From NCBI GenBank assembly GCA_037176705.1, contig CM073889.1:53127596-53191595 (forward strand): a stretch of DNA of 64,000 nucleotides. The letters run 5' to 3'. Shown here piece by piece: positions 9,874 through 23,388 of the stretch (the first letter of the stretch is position 1; each line of letters starts with the position of its first letter). The position numbers and the translations under genes were made by a program. The notes under the pieces are model-generated. The model saw only the letters and a list, made by a program, of their open reading frames with translations. It searched no databases and had not been told where the DNA came from. The DNA comes from Molossus alvarezi. Taxonomy: Eukaryota; Chordata; Mammalia; Chiroptera; Molossidae.

Positions 9874-11804
9874 TTGATGTGTACATCCAAGGAGAAATAC
9901 ATGAATGTGAAGACACTGACAATACCATGGGTGTTTCACATTGCATTTCTCTTTGAGTTAGAACAAGAGGAGGGTTCTGGAGAAAAGGCACTTGTACAGT
10001 TGTCCTGGGTATCAATTTCAATTAGCTACCCACAAATTATGCCTGGTTTGCGCGGCACAGTTTGCATTGGAGAGTTATCCAGTGTTGCATGTAAATGCAG
10101 CTGACTGCCTTCTTTCCTATACGACAAGAAAGACAATTTGTACGAGAAGAAGAGGTAACTTTTCAACATACTACTTTTCTTCCTTGGATATGAGTTGTTT
10201 GCCTGGAAGAGTCTACAAAGCATCTCGATACCAAATACAGGCTGTGCTGCAGAAATGAAACATTTTGGTTAGAGCAGTGTTCAGGTCGTGGAAATCTATA
10301 CCCTATTCAGTTCTACACACATTCTCTCCATGCGTTACCAAATGAATCAGAGTCATGCCATGGATCCACGATACATTTCACTGTTTGTGCCGATTTCCAC
10401 ATTAACATAAGGTGTATATACCTGTTTTCTGCAGAGAATTGCATGTAAACCCTTGTCCTGAGTGTGAAATGCTGGAATTATCCCGTGGAAATGAATGATA
10501 ACTCCCGAACTTATGCTTAAAATACCCTGTGACAGATTCAACCTATTTCTTGATATCTGACAGAATCATCTCCATTATAACAAGGATTCCAAAGAGTTTC
10601 AGGCCTTTGAATAATGGTCCTGGATTCACATGTTTCAAGAGTATTTCCCAGAAGAACCTATGAAAATACAGTGGATAATCAAAGGTGTGCATCACTGCTG
10701 TTCTTTCTCTGCAGAATTATATAATTACATTCAGTTCAAGAGCAGCATGGAAACCTCAATATGGTGTAGTGGCAATTGGACTGTTCAGTGGCTCTCTGTC
10801 CTAAAAACAGTGTTCCCATTGACTAACTTCTTCACATACTGTCTAAATATGGTGAAGAAGATTCTTGGGCTATACCCACTTCACAAAACATGGAACCAAC
10901 ACTGGTGTTCTGTTCTGCAGATTATGTGTTAGAACAGTTGAGGAAAGTATTGATTCAAGGTAATGTGGCAACCTAACGTTTGCCTATGCCCTTAGACATA
11001 CTTCTCACCAGAGATCGTTTCTAGGAGCGTTTATACACACCAAACCGATTCCAAACGAACTGTGTTAGAACTCTGTAGTTCAGTTGAGGAAACTCACTTC
11101 CATGAAGCCTAGAGAGTGAGGCTTCTCCAACCATAAGCTGTTTTGGTTAAGTACCTAAGAAATGTCTGTTTGTTAAGGTGTAATCACACGAAAACTAGCA
11201 GTGCACGTTTCTTTCTCTTGTTCCCTACACACAATTACAAGACTTGCTGGTGCAGTCTCAGATATCCTGAATTATGGGCAAAACTCTGTGAGAGCCAGGG
11301 GCAACATTCATTGGTGGCATGTTTAAACTTGGGAAATTGAGTACCTTTGCAAGGAAAGTGTGTAGATACATGTTCTAGTAGGAAACTGATGGAATGATTG
11401 AATATTTCCATTTTGGGTCAGGAAATGCACAGATCTTGGCAAGAGTCATGTGAAACACTTGAATATAGACACTCTCCTCGTGGTGTGGAGAGATCCAGTC
11501 TTCTCCTGGAAAGAACAACTAGGACAGGGCACACTGATGTGTAGAATCAAAAGTTATCCCCTTTTGTGTTCTGTGTTGGTAATGGTTTCCAAGATTGCAC
11601 AGTTTTCTACAACATTTCTCAAGGCGATACTTGGAATAAGTATGGTTTCTTCTGTAGCTATTTGTTTCGCCTAATTCTTAGAACAGTGAACCAACCTAGG
11701 GTCTAGAATGAAATAATGGAAAGATTGATAACTACTGGTGTTACACATGTGCCATTCTTGAAACAAAGCAACTGAACACATCTAAAGTGATGTAGTTTAA
11801 ACAT
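9874..11804 (+). repeat. Monomer M6 (1,931 bp), isolated omega-class copy
   Basis: Shares GTTGTCCTGG, AAAGACAATTTG, CATCTCGATACC, GTCCTGAGTG, CCAAACGAACTG and GAGAGTGAGG with the right-end copies 45 kb away. Private changes: CTCTTTGAG, GCCTGGTTTG (removes a CpG), GCTGTGCTG, TGTATATACC, TTGCATGTAA, CACTGCTGTTC, CTCTGTAGTTC (loses a PstI site), one base lost in CGAAAACTAGC, and GTAGCTATTT. Confidence 0.97.
11045..11059 (-). other. Second CENP-B-box-like motif, in seven copies
   Basis: The minus strand reads TTCGTTTGGAATCGG. Compared with the human box core TTCGTTGGAAACGGG it aligns well if one T is looped out, but the ungapped spacing is off by one. It occurs at 11045-11059, 12976-12990, 55460-55474, 57394-57408, 59326-59340, 61260-61274 and 63191-63205. 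All other copies have CCAAAAGAAC, which destroys the TTCG part. Confidence 0.35.
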
Positions 11805-13736
11805 TTGATGTGTACATCCAAGGAGAAATACATGAATGTGAAGACACTGACAATACCATGGGTGTTTCACATTGCATTTCTCTGTGAGTTAGAACAAGAG
11901 GAGGGTTCTGGAGAAAAGGCACTTGTACAGTTGACCTGGGTATCAATTTCAATTAGCTACCCACAAATTACGCCCGGTTTGCGCGGCACAGTTTGCATTG
12001 GAGAGTTATCCAGTGTTGCATGTAAATGCAGCTGACTGCCTTCTTTCCTATACGACAAGAAAGTCAATTTGTACGAGAAGAAGAGGTAACTTTTCAACAT
12101 ACTAGTTTTATTCCTTGGATATGAGTTGTTTGCCTGGAAGAGTCTACAAAGCATCTGGATACCAAATACAGGCTGCGCTGCAGAAATGAAACATTTTGGT
12201 TAGAGCAGTGTTCAGGTCGTGGAAATCTATACCCTATTCAGTTCTACACACATTCTCTCCATGCGTTACCAAATGAATCAGAGTCATGCCATGGATCCAC
12301 GATACATTTCACTGTTTGTGCCGATTTCCACATTAACATAAGGTGTAGATACCTGTTTTCTGCAGAGAATTGAATGTAAACCCTTGTCCTCAGTGTGAAA
12401 TGCTGGAATTATCCCGTGGAAATGAATGATAACTCCCGAACTTATGCTTAAAGTACCCTGTGACAAATTCAACCTATTTCTTGATATCTGACAGAATCAT
12501 CTCCATTATAACAAGGATTCCAAAGAGTTTCAGGCCTTTGAACAATGGTCCTGGATTCACATGTTTCAAGAGTATTTCCCAGAAGAACCTATGAAAATAC
12601 AGTGGATAATCAAAGGTGTGCATCACTGGTGTTCTTTCTCTGCAGAATTATATAATTACATTCAGTTCAAGAGCAGCATGGAAACCTCAATATGGTGTAG
12701 TGGCAATTGGACTGTTCAGTGGCTCTCTGTCCTAAAAACAGTGTTCCCATTGACTAACTTCTTCACATACTGTCTAAATATGGTGAAGAAGATTCTTGGG
12801 CTATACCCACTTCACAAAACATGGAACCAACACTGGTGTTCTGTTCTGCAGATTATGTGTTAGAACAGTTGAGGAAAGTATTGATTCAAGGTAATGTGGC
12901 AACCTAACGTTTGCCTATGCCCTTAGACATACTTCTCACCAGAGATCGTTTCTAGGAGCGTTTATACACACCAAACCGATTCCAAACGAACTGTGTTAGA
13001 ACTCTGCAGTTCAGTTGAGGAAACTCACTTCCATGAAGCCTAGAGCGTGAGGCTTCTCCAACCATAAGCTGTTTTGGTTAAGTACCTAAGAAATGTCTGT
13101 TTGTTAAGGTGTAATCACACGAAAACCTAGCAGTGCACGTTTCTTTCTCTTGTTCCCTACACACAATTACAAGACTTGCTGGTGCAGTCTCAGATATCCT
13201 GAATTATGGGCAAAACTCTGTGAGAGCCAGGGGCAACATTCATTGGTGGCATGTTTAAACTTGGGAAATTGAGTACCTTTGCAAGGAAAGTGTGTAGATA
13301 CATGTTCTAGTAGGAAACTGATGGAATGATTGAATATTTCCATTTTGGGTCAGGAAATGCACAGATCTTGGCAAGAGTCATGTGAAACACTTGAATATAG
13401 ACACTCTCCTCGTGGTGTGGAGAGATCCAGTCTTCTCCTGGAAAGAACAACTAGGACAGGGCACACTGATGTGTAGAATCAAAAGTTATCCCCTTTTGTG
13501 TTCTGTGTTGGTAATGGTTTCCAAGATTGCACAGTTTTCTACAACATTTCTCAAGGCGATACTTGGAATAAGTATGGTTTCTTCTGTAGCAGTTTGTTTC
13601 GCCTAATTCTTAGAACAGTGAACCAACCTAGGGTCTAGAATGAAATAATGGAAAGATTGATAACTACTGGTGTTACACATGTGCCATTCTTGAAACAAAG
13701 CAACTGAACACATCTAAAGTGATGTAGTTTAAACAT
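11805..13736 (+). repeat. Monomer M7 (1,932 bp), hybrid of M1-like and omega-like states
   Basis: The 5' part carries ACTAGTTTTATTCC and CTTAAAGTACCC, otherwise seen only in M1 and M2. At 12976-12990 it has the omega-type CCAAACGAAC, followed by non-omega GAGCGTGAGG. This looks like an exchange between two classes. Confidence 0.96.
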
Positions 13737-15665
13737 TTGATGTGTACATCCAAGGAGAAATACATGAATGTGAAGACACTGACAATACCATGGGTGTTTC
13801 ACATTGCATTTCTCTGTGAGTTAGAACAAGAGGAGGGTTCTGGAGAAAAGGCACTTGTACAGTTGACCCGGGTATCAATTTCAATTAGCTACCCACAAAT
13901 TACGCCCGGTTTGCGCGGCACAGTTTGCATTGGAGAGTTATCCAGTGTTGCATGTAAATGCAGCTGACTGCCTTCTTTCCTATACGACAAGAAAGTCAAT
14001 TTGTACGAGAAGAAGAGGTAACTTTTCAACATACTACTTTTCTTCCTTGGATATGAGTTGTTTGCCTGGAAGAGTCTACAAAGCATCTGGATACCAAATA
14101 CAGGCTGCGCTGCAGAAATGAAACATTTTGGTTAGAGCAGTGTTCAGGTCGTGGAAATCTATACCCTATTCAGTTCTACACACATTCTCTCCATGCGTTA
14201 CCAAATGAATCAGAGTCATGCCATGGATCCACGATACATTTCACTGTTTGTGCCGATTTCCACATTAACATAAGGTGTAGATACTGTTTTCTGCAGAGAA
14301 TTGAATGTAAACCCTTGTCCTCAGTGTGAAATGCTGGAATTATCCCGTGGAAATGAATGATAACTCCCGAACTTATGCTTAAAATACCCTGTGACAAATT
14401 CAACCTATTTCTTGATATCTGACAGAATCATCTCCATTATAACAAGGATTCCAAAGAGTTTCAGGCCTTTGAACAATGGTCCTGGATTTCATGTTTCAAG
14501 AGTATTTCCCAGAAGAACCTATGAAAATACAGTGGATAATCAAAGGTGTGCATCACTGGTGTTCTTTCTCTGCAGAATTATATAATTACATTCAGTTCAA
14601 GAGCAGCATGGAAACCTCAATATGGTGTAGTGGCAATTGGACTGTTCAGTGGCTCTCTGTCCTAAAAACAGTGTTCCCATTGACTAACTTCTTCACATAC
14701 TGTCTAAATATGGTGAAGAAGTTTCTTGGGCTATACCCACTTCACAAAACATGGAACCAACACTGGTGTTCTGTTCTGCAGATTATGTGTTAGAACAGTT
14801 GAGGAAAGTATTGATTCAAGGTAATGTGGAAACCTAACGTTTGCCTATGCCCTTAGACATACTTCTCACCAGAGATCGTTTCTAGGAGCGTTTATACACA
14901 CCAAACCGATTCCAAAAGAACTGTGTTAGAACTCTGCAGTTCAGTTGAGGAAACTCACTTCCATGAAGCCTAGAGCGTGAGGCTTCTCCAACCATAAGCT
15001 GTTTTGGTTAAGTACCTAAGAAATGTCTGTTTGTTAAGGTGTAATCACACGAAAACCTAGCAGTGCACGTTTCTTTCTCTTGTTCCCTACACACAATTAC
15101 AAGACTTGCTGGTGCAGTCTCAGATATCCTGAATTATGGGCAAAACTCTGTGAGAGCCAGGGGCAACATTCATTGGTGGCATGTTTAAACTTGGGAAATT
15201 GAGTACCTTTGCAAGGAAAGTGTGTAGATACATGTTCTAGTAGGAAACTGATGGAATGATTGAATATTTCCATTTTGGGTCAGGAAATGCACAGATTATG
15301 GCAACAGTCATGTGAAACACTTGAATATACACACTCTCCTCGTGGTGTGGAGAGATCCAGTCTTCTCCTGGAAAGAAAACTAGGACAGGGCACACTGATG
15401 TGTAGAATCAAAAGTTATCCCCTTTTGTGTTCTGTGTTGGTAATGGTTTCCAAGATTGCACAGTGTTCTACAACATTTCTCAAGGCGATACTTGGAATAA
15501 GTATGGTTTCTTCTGTAGCAGTTTGTTTCGCCTAATTCTTAGAACAGTGAACCAACCTAGGGTCTAGAATGAAATAATGGAAAGATTGATAACCACTGGT
15601 GTTACACATGTGCCATTCTTGAAACAAAGCAACTGAACACATCTAAAGTGATGTAGTTTAAACAT
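13737..15665 (+). repeat. Monomer M8 (1,929 bp), shortest copy
   Basis: Three separate 1-bp deletions from the 1,932-bp consensus explain its length: GATACTGTT (about 14285), GGATTTCATG (about 14488) and AAAGAAAACTAGG (about 15378). The second merges an upstream in-frame ATG into the longest ORF, giving 105 instead of 100 codons. Private: GACCCGGG (creates a SmaI site, about 13868) and GTGGAAACC. Confidence 0.97.
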
Positions 15666-17597
15666 TTGATGTGTACATCCAAGGAGAAATATATGAATGT
15701 GAAGACACTGACAATACCATGGGTGTTTCACATTGCATTTCTCTGTGAGTTAGAACAAGAGGAGGGTTCTGGAGAAAAGGCACTTGTACAGTTGACCTGG
15801 GTATCAATTTCAATTAGCTACCCACAAATTATGCCCGGTTTGCGCGGCATAGTTTGCATTGGAGAGTTATCCAGTGTTGCATGTAAATGCAGCTGACTGC
15901 CTTCTTTCCTATACGACAAGAAAGTCAATTTGTACGAGTAGAAGAGCTAACTTTTCAACATACTACTTTTCTTCCTTGGATATGAGTTGTTTGCCTGGAA
16001 GAGTCTACAAAGCATCTGGATACCAAATACAGGCTGCGCTGCAGAAATGAAACATTTTGGTTAGAGCAGTGTTCAGGTCGTGGAAATCTATACCCTATTC
16101 AGTTCTACACACATTCTCTCCATGCGTTACCAAATGAATCAGAGTCATGCCATGGATCCACGATACATTTCACTGTTTGTGCCGATTTCCACATTAACAT
16201 AAGGTGTAGATACCTGTTTTCTGCAGAGAATTGAATGTAAACCCTTGTCCTCAGTGTGAAATGCTGGAAATATCCCGTGGAAATGAATGATAACTCCCGA
16301 ACTTATGCTTAACGTACCCTGTGACAAATTCAACCTATTTCTTGATATCTGACAGAATCATCTCCATTATAACAAGGATTCCAAAGAGTTTCAGGCCTTT
16401 GAACAATGGTCCTGGATTCACATGTTTCAAGAGTATTTCCCAGAAGAACCTATGAAAATACAGTGGATAATCAAAGGTGTGCATCACTGGTGTTCTTTCT
16501 CTGCAGAATTATATAATTACATTCAGTTCAAGAGCAGCATGGAAACCTCAATATGGTGTAGTGGCAATTGGACTGTTCAGTGGCTCTCTGTCCTAAAAAC
16601 AGTGTTCCCATTGACTAACTTCTTCACATACTGTCTAAATATGGTGAAGAAGTTTCTTGGGCTATACCCACTTCACAAAACATGGAACCAACACTGGTGT
16701 TCTGTTCTGCAGATTATGTGTTAGAACAGTTGAGGAAAGTATTGATTCAAGGTAATGTGGCAACCTAACGTTTGCCTATGCCCTTAGACATACTTCTCAC
16801 CAGAGATCGTTTCTAGGAGCGTTTATACACACCAAACCGATTCCAAAAGAACTGTGTTAGAACTCTGCAGTTCAGTTGAGGAAACTCACTTCCATGAAGC
16901 CTAGAGCGTGAGGCTTCTCCAACCATAAGCTGTTTTGGTTAAGTACCTAAGAAATGTCTGTTTGTTAAGGTGTAATCACACGAAAACCTAGCAGTGCACG
17001 TTTCTTTCTCTTGTTCCCTACACACAATTACAAGACTTGCTGGTGCAGTCTCAGATATCCTGAATTATGGGAAAAACTCTGTGAGAGCCAGGGGCAACAT
17101 TCATTGGTGGCATGTTTAAACTTGGAAAATTGAGTACCTTTGCAAGGAAAGTGTGTAGATACATGTTCTAGTAGGAAACTGATGGAATGATTGAATATTT
17201 CCATTTTGGGTCAGGAAATGCACAGATCTTGGCAACAGTCATGTGAAACACTTGAATATAGACACTCTCCTCGTGGTGTGGAGAGATCCAGTCTTCTCCT
17301 GGAAAGAACAACTAGGACAGGGCACACTGATGTGTAGAATCAAAAGTTATCCCCTTTTGTGTTCTGTGTTGGTAATGGTTTCCAAGATTGCACAGTTTTC
17401 TACAACATTTCTCAAGGCGATACTTGGAATAAGTATGGTTTCTTCTGTAGCAGTTTGTTTCGCCTAATTCTTAGAACAGTGAACCAACCTAGGGTCTAGA
17501 ATGAAATAATGGAAAGATTGATAACTACTGGTGTTACACATGTGCCATTCTTGAAACAAAGCAACTGAACACATCTAAAGTGATGTAGTTTAAACAT
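15666..17597 (+). repeat. Monomer M9 (1,932 bp)
   Basis: Counterpart of M4: GAAATATATG, GAGTAGAAGAGC, CTTAACGTACCC, AAGTTTCTTGG, then CTTGGCAACAG with AACAACTAGG. It differs from M4 at the CpG-dense site (CTACCCACAAATTATG), in ATGGGAAAAAC, and by a private CTTGGAAAATTG. Confidence 0.97.
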
Positions 17598-19527
17598 TTG
17601 ATGTGTACATCCAAGGAGAAATACATGAATGTGAAGACACTGACAATACCATGGGTGTTTCACATTGCATTTCTCTGTGAGTTAGAACAAGAGGAGGGTT
17701 CTGGAGAAAAGGCACTTGTACAGTTGACCTGGGTATCAATTTCAATTAGCTACCCACAAATTACGCCCGGTTTGCGCGGCACAGTTTGCATTGGAGAGTT
17801 ATCCAGTGTTGCATGTAAATGCAGCTGACTGCCTTCTTTCCTATACGACAAGAAAGTCAATTTGTACGAGAAGAAGAGGTAACTTTTCAACATACTACTT
17901 TTCTTCCTTGGATATGAGTTGTTTGCCTGGAAGAGTCTACAAAGCATCTGGATACCAAATACAGGCTGCGCTGCAGAAATGAAACATTTTGGTTAGAGCA
18001 GTGTTCAGGTCGTGGAAATCTATACCCTATTCAGTTCTACACACATTCTCTCCATGCGTTACCAAATGAATCAGAGTCATGCCATGGATCCACGATACAT
18101 TTCACTGTTTGTGCCGATTTCCACATTAACATAAGGTGTAGATACCTGTTTTCTGCAGAGAATTGAATGTAAACCCTTGTCCTCAGTGTGAAATGCTGGA
18201 ATTATCCCGTGGAAATGAATGATAACTCCCGAACTTATGCTTAAAATACCCTGTGACAGATTCAACCTATTTCTTGATATCTGACAGAATCATCTCCATT
18301 ATAACAAGGATTCCAAAGAGTTTCAGGCCTTTGAATAATGGTCCTGGATACACATGTTTCAAGAGTATTTCCCAGAAGAACCTATGAAAATACAGTGGAT
18401 AATCAAAGGTGTGCATCACTGGTGTTCTTTCTCTGCAGAATTATATAATTACATTCAGTTCAAGAGCAGCATGGAAACCTCAATATCGTGTAGTGGCAAT
18501 TGGACTGTTCAGTGGCTCTCTGTCCTAAAAACAGTGTTCCCATTGACTAACTTCTTCACATACTGTCTAAATATGGTGAAGAAGATTCTTGGGCTATACC
18601 CACTTCACAAAACATGGAACCAACACTGGTGTTCTGTTCTGCAGATTATGTGTTAGAACAGTTGAGGAAAGTATTGATTCAAGGTAATGTTGCAAGCTAA
18701 CGTTTGCCTATGCCCTTAGACATACTTCTGACCAGAGATCGTTTCTAGGAGCGTTTATACACACCAAACCGATTCCAAAAGAACTGTGTTAGAACTCTGC
18801 AGTTCAGTTGAGGAAACTCACTTTCATGAAGCCTAGAGCGTGAGGCTTCTCCAACCATAAGCTGTTTTGGTTAAGTACCTAAGAAATGTCTGTTTGTTAA
18901 GGTGTAATCACACGAAAACCTAGCAGTGCACGTTTCTTCTCTTGTTCCCTACACACAATTACAAGACTTGCTGGTGCAGTCTCAGATATCCTGAATTATG
19001 GGCAAAACTCTGTGAGAGCCAGGGGCAACATTCATTGGTGGCATGTTTAAACTTGGGAAATTGAGTACCTTTGCAAGGAAAGTGTGTAGATACATGTTCT
19101 AGTAGGAAACTGATGGAATGATTGAATATTTCCATTTTGGGTCAGGAAATGCACAGATTATGGCAACAGTCATGTGAAACACTTGAATATACACACTCTC
19201 CTCGTGGTGTGGAGAGATCCAGTCTTCTCCTGGAAAGAAAACTAGGACAGGGCACACTGATGTGTAGAATCAAAAGTTATCCCCTTTTGTGTTCTGTGTT
19301 GGTAATGGTTTCCAAGATTGCACAGTTTTCTACAACATTTCTCAAGGCGATACTTGGAATAAGTATGGTTTCTTCTGTAGCAGTTTGTTTCGCCTAATTC
19401 TTAGAACAGTGAACCAACCTAGGGTCTAGAATGAAATAATGGAAAGATTGATAACTACTGGTGTTACACATGTGCCATTCTTGAAACAAAGCAACTGAAC
19501 ACATCTAAAGTGATGTAGTTTAAACAT
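17598..19527 (+). repeat. Monomer M10 (1,930 bp)
   Basis: Counterpart of M5 for about 1.1 kb. Then private GTTGCAAGC, CTTCTGACC and CTTTCATG appear between about 18690 and 18830, with the shorter TTTCTTCTCTTG run otherwise seen in M1 and M2. The 3' end is recombinant: CAGATTATGG and AAAGAAAACTAGG combined with GTTTTCTAC and AACTACTGG. Confidence 0.96.
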
Positions 19528-21457
19528 TTGATGTGTACATCCAAGGAGAAATACATGAATGTGAAGACACTGACAATACCATGGGTGTTTCACATTGCAT
19601 TTCTCTGTGAGTTAGAACAAGAGGAGGGTTCTGGAGAAAAGGCACTTGTACAGTTGACCTGGGTATCAATTTCAATTAGCTACCAAAAATTATGCCCGGT
19701 TTGCGCGGCATAGTTTGCATTGGAGAGTTATCCAGTGTTGCATGTAAATGCAGCTGACTGCCTTCTTTCCTATAGGACAAGAAAGTCAATTTGTACGAGA
19801 AGAAGAGGTAACTTTTCAACATACTACTTTTCTTCCTTGGATATGAGTTGTTTGCCTGGAAGAGTCTACAAAGCATCTGGATACCAAATACAGGCTGCGC
19901 TGCAGAAATGAAACATTTTGGTTAGAGCAGTGTTCAGGTCATGGAAATCTATACCCTATTCAGTTCTACACACATTCTCTCCATGCGTTACCAAATGAAT
20001 CAGAGTCATGCCATGGATCCACGATACATTTCACTGTTTGTGCCGATTTCCACATTAACATAAGGTGTAGATACCTGTTTTCTGCAGAGAATTGAATGTA
20101 AACCCTTGTCCTCAGTGTGAAATGCTGGAATTATCCCGTGGAAATGAATGATAACTCCCGAACTTATGCTTAAAATACCCTGTGACAGATTCAACCTATT
20201 TCTTGATATCTGACAGAATCATCTCCATTATAACAAGGATTCCAAAGAGTTTCAGGCCTTTGAATAATGGTCCTGGATACACATGTTTCAAGAGTATTTC
20301 CCAGAAGAACCTATGAAAATACAGTGGATAATCAAAGGTGTGCATCACTGGTGTTCTTTCTCTGCAGAATTATATAATTACATTCAGTTCAAGAGCAGCA
20401 TGGAAACCTCAATATCGTGTAGTGGCAATTGGACTGTTCAGTGGCTCTCTGTCCTAAAAACAGTGTTCCCATTGACTAACTTCTTCACATACTGTCTAAA
20501 TATGGTGAAGAAGATTCTTGGGCTATACCCACTTCACAAAACATGGAACCAACACTGGTGTTCTGTTCTGCAGATTATGTGTTAGAACAGTTGAGGAAAG
20601 TATTGATTCAAGGTAATGTGGCAACCTAACCTTTGCCTATGCCCTTAGACATACTTTTCACCAGAGATCGTTTCTAGGAGCGTTTATACACACCAAACCG
20701 ATTCCAAAAGAACTGTGTTAGAACTCTGCAGTTCAGTTGAGGAAACTCACTTCCATGAAGCCTAGAGCGTGAGGCTTCTCCAACCATAAGCTGTTTTGGT
20801 TAAGTACCTAAGAAATGTCTGTTTGTTAAGGGGTAATCACACGAAAACCTAGCAGTGCACGTTTCTTTCTCTTGTTCCCTACACACAATTACAAGACTTG
20901 CTGGTGCAGTCTCAGATATCCTGAATTATGGGCAAAACTCTGTGAGAGCCAGGGGCAACATTCATTGGTGGCATGTTTAAACTTGGGAAATTGAGTACCT
21001 TTGCAAGGAAAGTGTGTAGATACATGTTCTAGTAGGAAACTGATGGAATGATTGAATATTTCCATTTTGGGTCAGGAAATGCACAGATTATGGCAACAGT
21101 CATGTGAAACACTTGAATATACACACTCTCCTCGTGGTGTGGAGAGATCCAGTCTTCTCCTGGAAAGAAAACTAGGACAGGGCACACTGATGTGTAGAAT
21201 CAAAAGTTATCCCCTTTTGTGTTCTGTGTTGGTAATGGTTTCCAAGATTGCACAGTGTTCTACAACATTTCTCAAGGCGATACTTGGAATAAGTATGGTT
21301 TCTTCTGTAGCAGTTTGTTTCGCCTAATTCTTAGAACAGTGAACCAACCTAGGGTCTAGAATGAAATAATGGAAAGATTGATAACCACTGGTGTTACACA
21401 TGTGCCATTCTTGAAACAAAGCAACTGAACACATCTAAAGTGATGTAGTTTAAACAT
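19528..21457 (+). repeat. Monomer M11 (1,930 bp), second 1-bp-deleted CpG-site variant
   Basis: Shares CTACCAAAAATTATGCCC and TATAGGACAAG with M3, 15,452 bp upstream, but has GGTCATGG. Its second half is of the CTAACCTTTG / TTTTCACC / AAGGGGTAATC class that recurs in the central block. Confidence 0.97.
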
Positions 21458-23388
21458 TTGATGTGTACATCCAAGGAGAAATATATGAATGTGAAGACAC
21501 TGACAATACCATGGGTGTTTCACATTGCATTTCTCTGTGAGTTAGAACAAGAGGAGGGTTCTGGAGAAAAGGCACTTGTACAGTTGACCTGGGTATCAAT
21601 TTCAATTAGCTACCCACAAATTATGCCCGGTTTGCGCGGCATAGTTTGCATTGGCGAGTTATCCAGTGTTGCATGTAAATGCAGCTGACTGCCTTCTTTC
21701 CTATACGACAAGAAAGTCAATTTGTACGAGTAGAAGAGCTAACTTTTCAACATACTACTTTTCTTCCTTGGATATGAGTTGTTTGCCTGGAAGAGTCTAC
21801 AAAGCATCTGGATACCAAATACAGGCTGCGCTGCAGAAATGAAACATTTTGGTTAGAGCAGTGTTCAGGTCGTGGAAATCTATACCCTATTCAGTTCTAC
21901 ACACATTCTCTCCATGCGTTACCAAATGAATCAGAGTCATGCCATGGATCCACCATACATTTCACTGTTTGTGCCGATTTCCACATTAACATAAGGTGTA
22001 GATACCTGTTTTCTGCAGAGAATTGAATGTAAACCCTTGTCCTCAGTGTGAAATGCTGGAAATATCCCGTGGAAATGAATGATAACTCCCGAACTTATGC
22101 TTAACGTACCCTGTGACAAATTCAACCTATTTCTTGATATCTGACAGAATCATCTCCATTATAACAAGGATTCCAAAGAGTTTCAGGCCTTTGAACAATG
22201 GTCCTGGATTCACATGTTTCAAGAGTATTTCCCAGAAGAACCTATGAAAATACAGTGGATAATCAAAGGTGTGCATCACTGGTGTTCTTTCTCTGCAGAA
22301 TTATATAATTACATTCAGTTCAAGAGCAGCATGGAAACCTCAATATGGTGTAGTGGCAATTGTACTGTTCAGTGGCTCTCTGTCCTAAAAACAGTGTTCC
22401 CATTGACTAACTTCTTCACATACTGTCTAAATATGGTGAAGAAGTTTCTTGGGCTATACCCACTTCACAAAACATGGAACCAACACTGGTGTTCTGTTCT
22501 GCAGATTATGTGTTAGAACAGTTGAGGAAAGTATTGATTCAAGGTAATGTGGCAACCTAACGTTTGCCTATGCCCTTAGACATACTTCTCACCAGAGATC
22601 GTTTCTAGGAGCGTTTATACACACCAAACCGATTCCAAAAGAACTGTGTTAGAACTCTGCAGTTCAGTTGAGGAAACTCACTTCCATGAAGCCTAGAGCG
22701 TGAGGCTTCTCCAACCATAAGCTGTTTTGGTTAAGTACCTAAGAAATGTCTGTTTGTTAAGGTGTAATCACACGAAAACCTAGCAGTGCACGTTTCTTTC
22801 TCTTGTTCCCTACACACAATTACAAGACTTGCTGGTGCAGTCTCAGATATCCTGAATTATGGGCAAAACTCTGTGAGAGCCAGGGGCAACATTCATTGGT
22901 GGCATGTTTAAACTTGGGAAATTGAGTACCTTTGCAAGGAAAGTGTGTAGATACATGTTCTAGTAGGAAACTGATGGAATGATTGAATATTTCCATTTTG
23001 GGTCAGGAAATGCACAGATTATGGCAACAGTCATGTGAAACACTTGAATATACACACTCTCCTCGTGGTGTGGAGAGATCCAGTCTTCTCCTGGAAAGAA
23101 AACTAGGACAGGGCACACTGATGTGTAGAATCAAAAGTTATCCCCTTTTGTGTTCTGTGTTGGTAATGGTTTCCAAGATTGCACAGTGTTCTACAACATT
23201 TCTCAAGGCGATACTTGGAATAAGTATGGTTTCTTCTGTAGCAGTTTGTTTCGCCTAATTCTTAGAACAGTGAACCAACCTAGGGTCTAGAATGAAATAA
23301 TGGAAAGATTGATAACCACTGGTGTTACACATGTGCCATTCTTGAAACAAAGCAACTGAACACATCTAAAGTGATGTAGTTTAAACAT
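21458..23388 (+). repeat. Monomer M12 (1,931 bp), type beta
   Basis: Beta markers: TTGGCGAGTTA, CCACCATAC, TATGGTGTAG with AATTGTACTG, and AAGTTTCTTGG. The 3' end has CAGATTATGG, AAAGAAAACTAGG, GTGTTCTAC and AACCACTGG. Confidence 0.97.
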
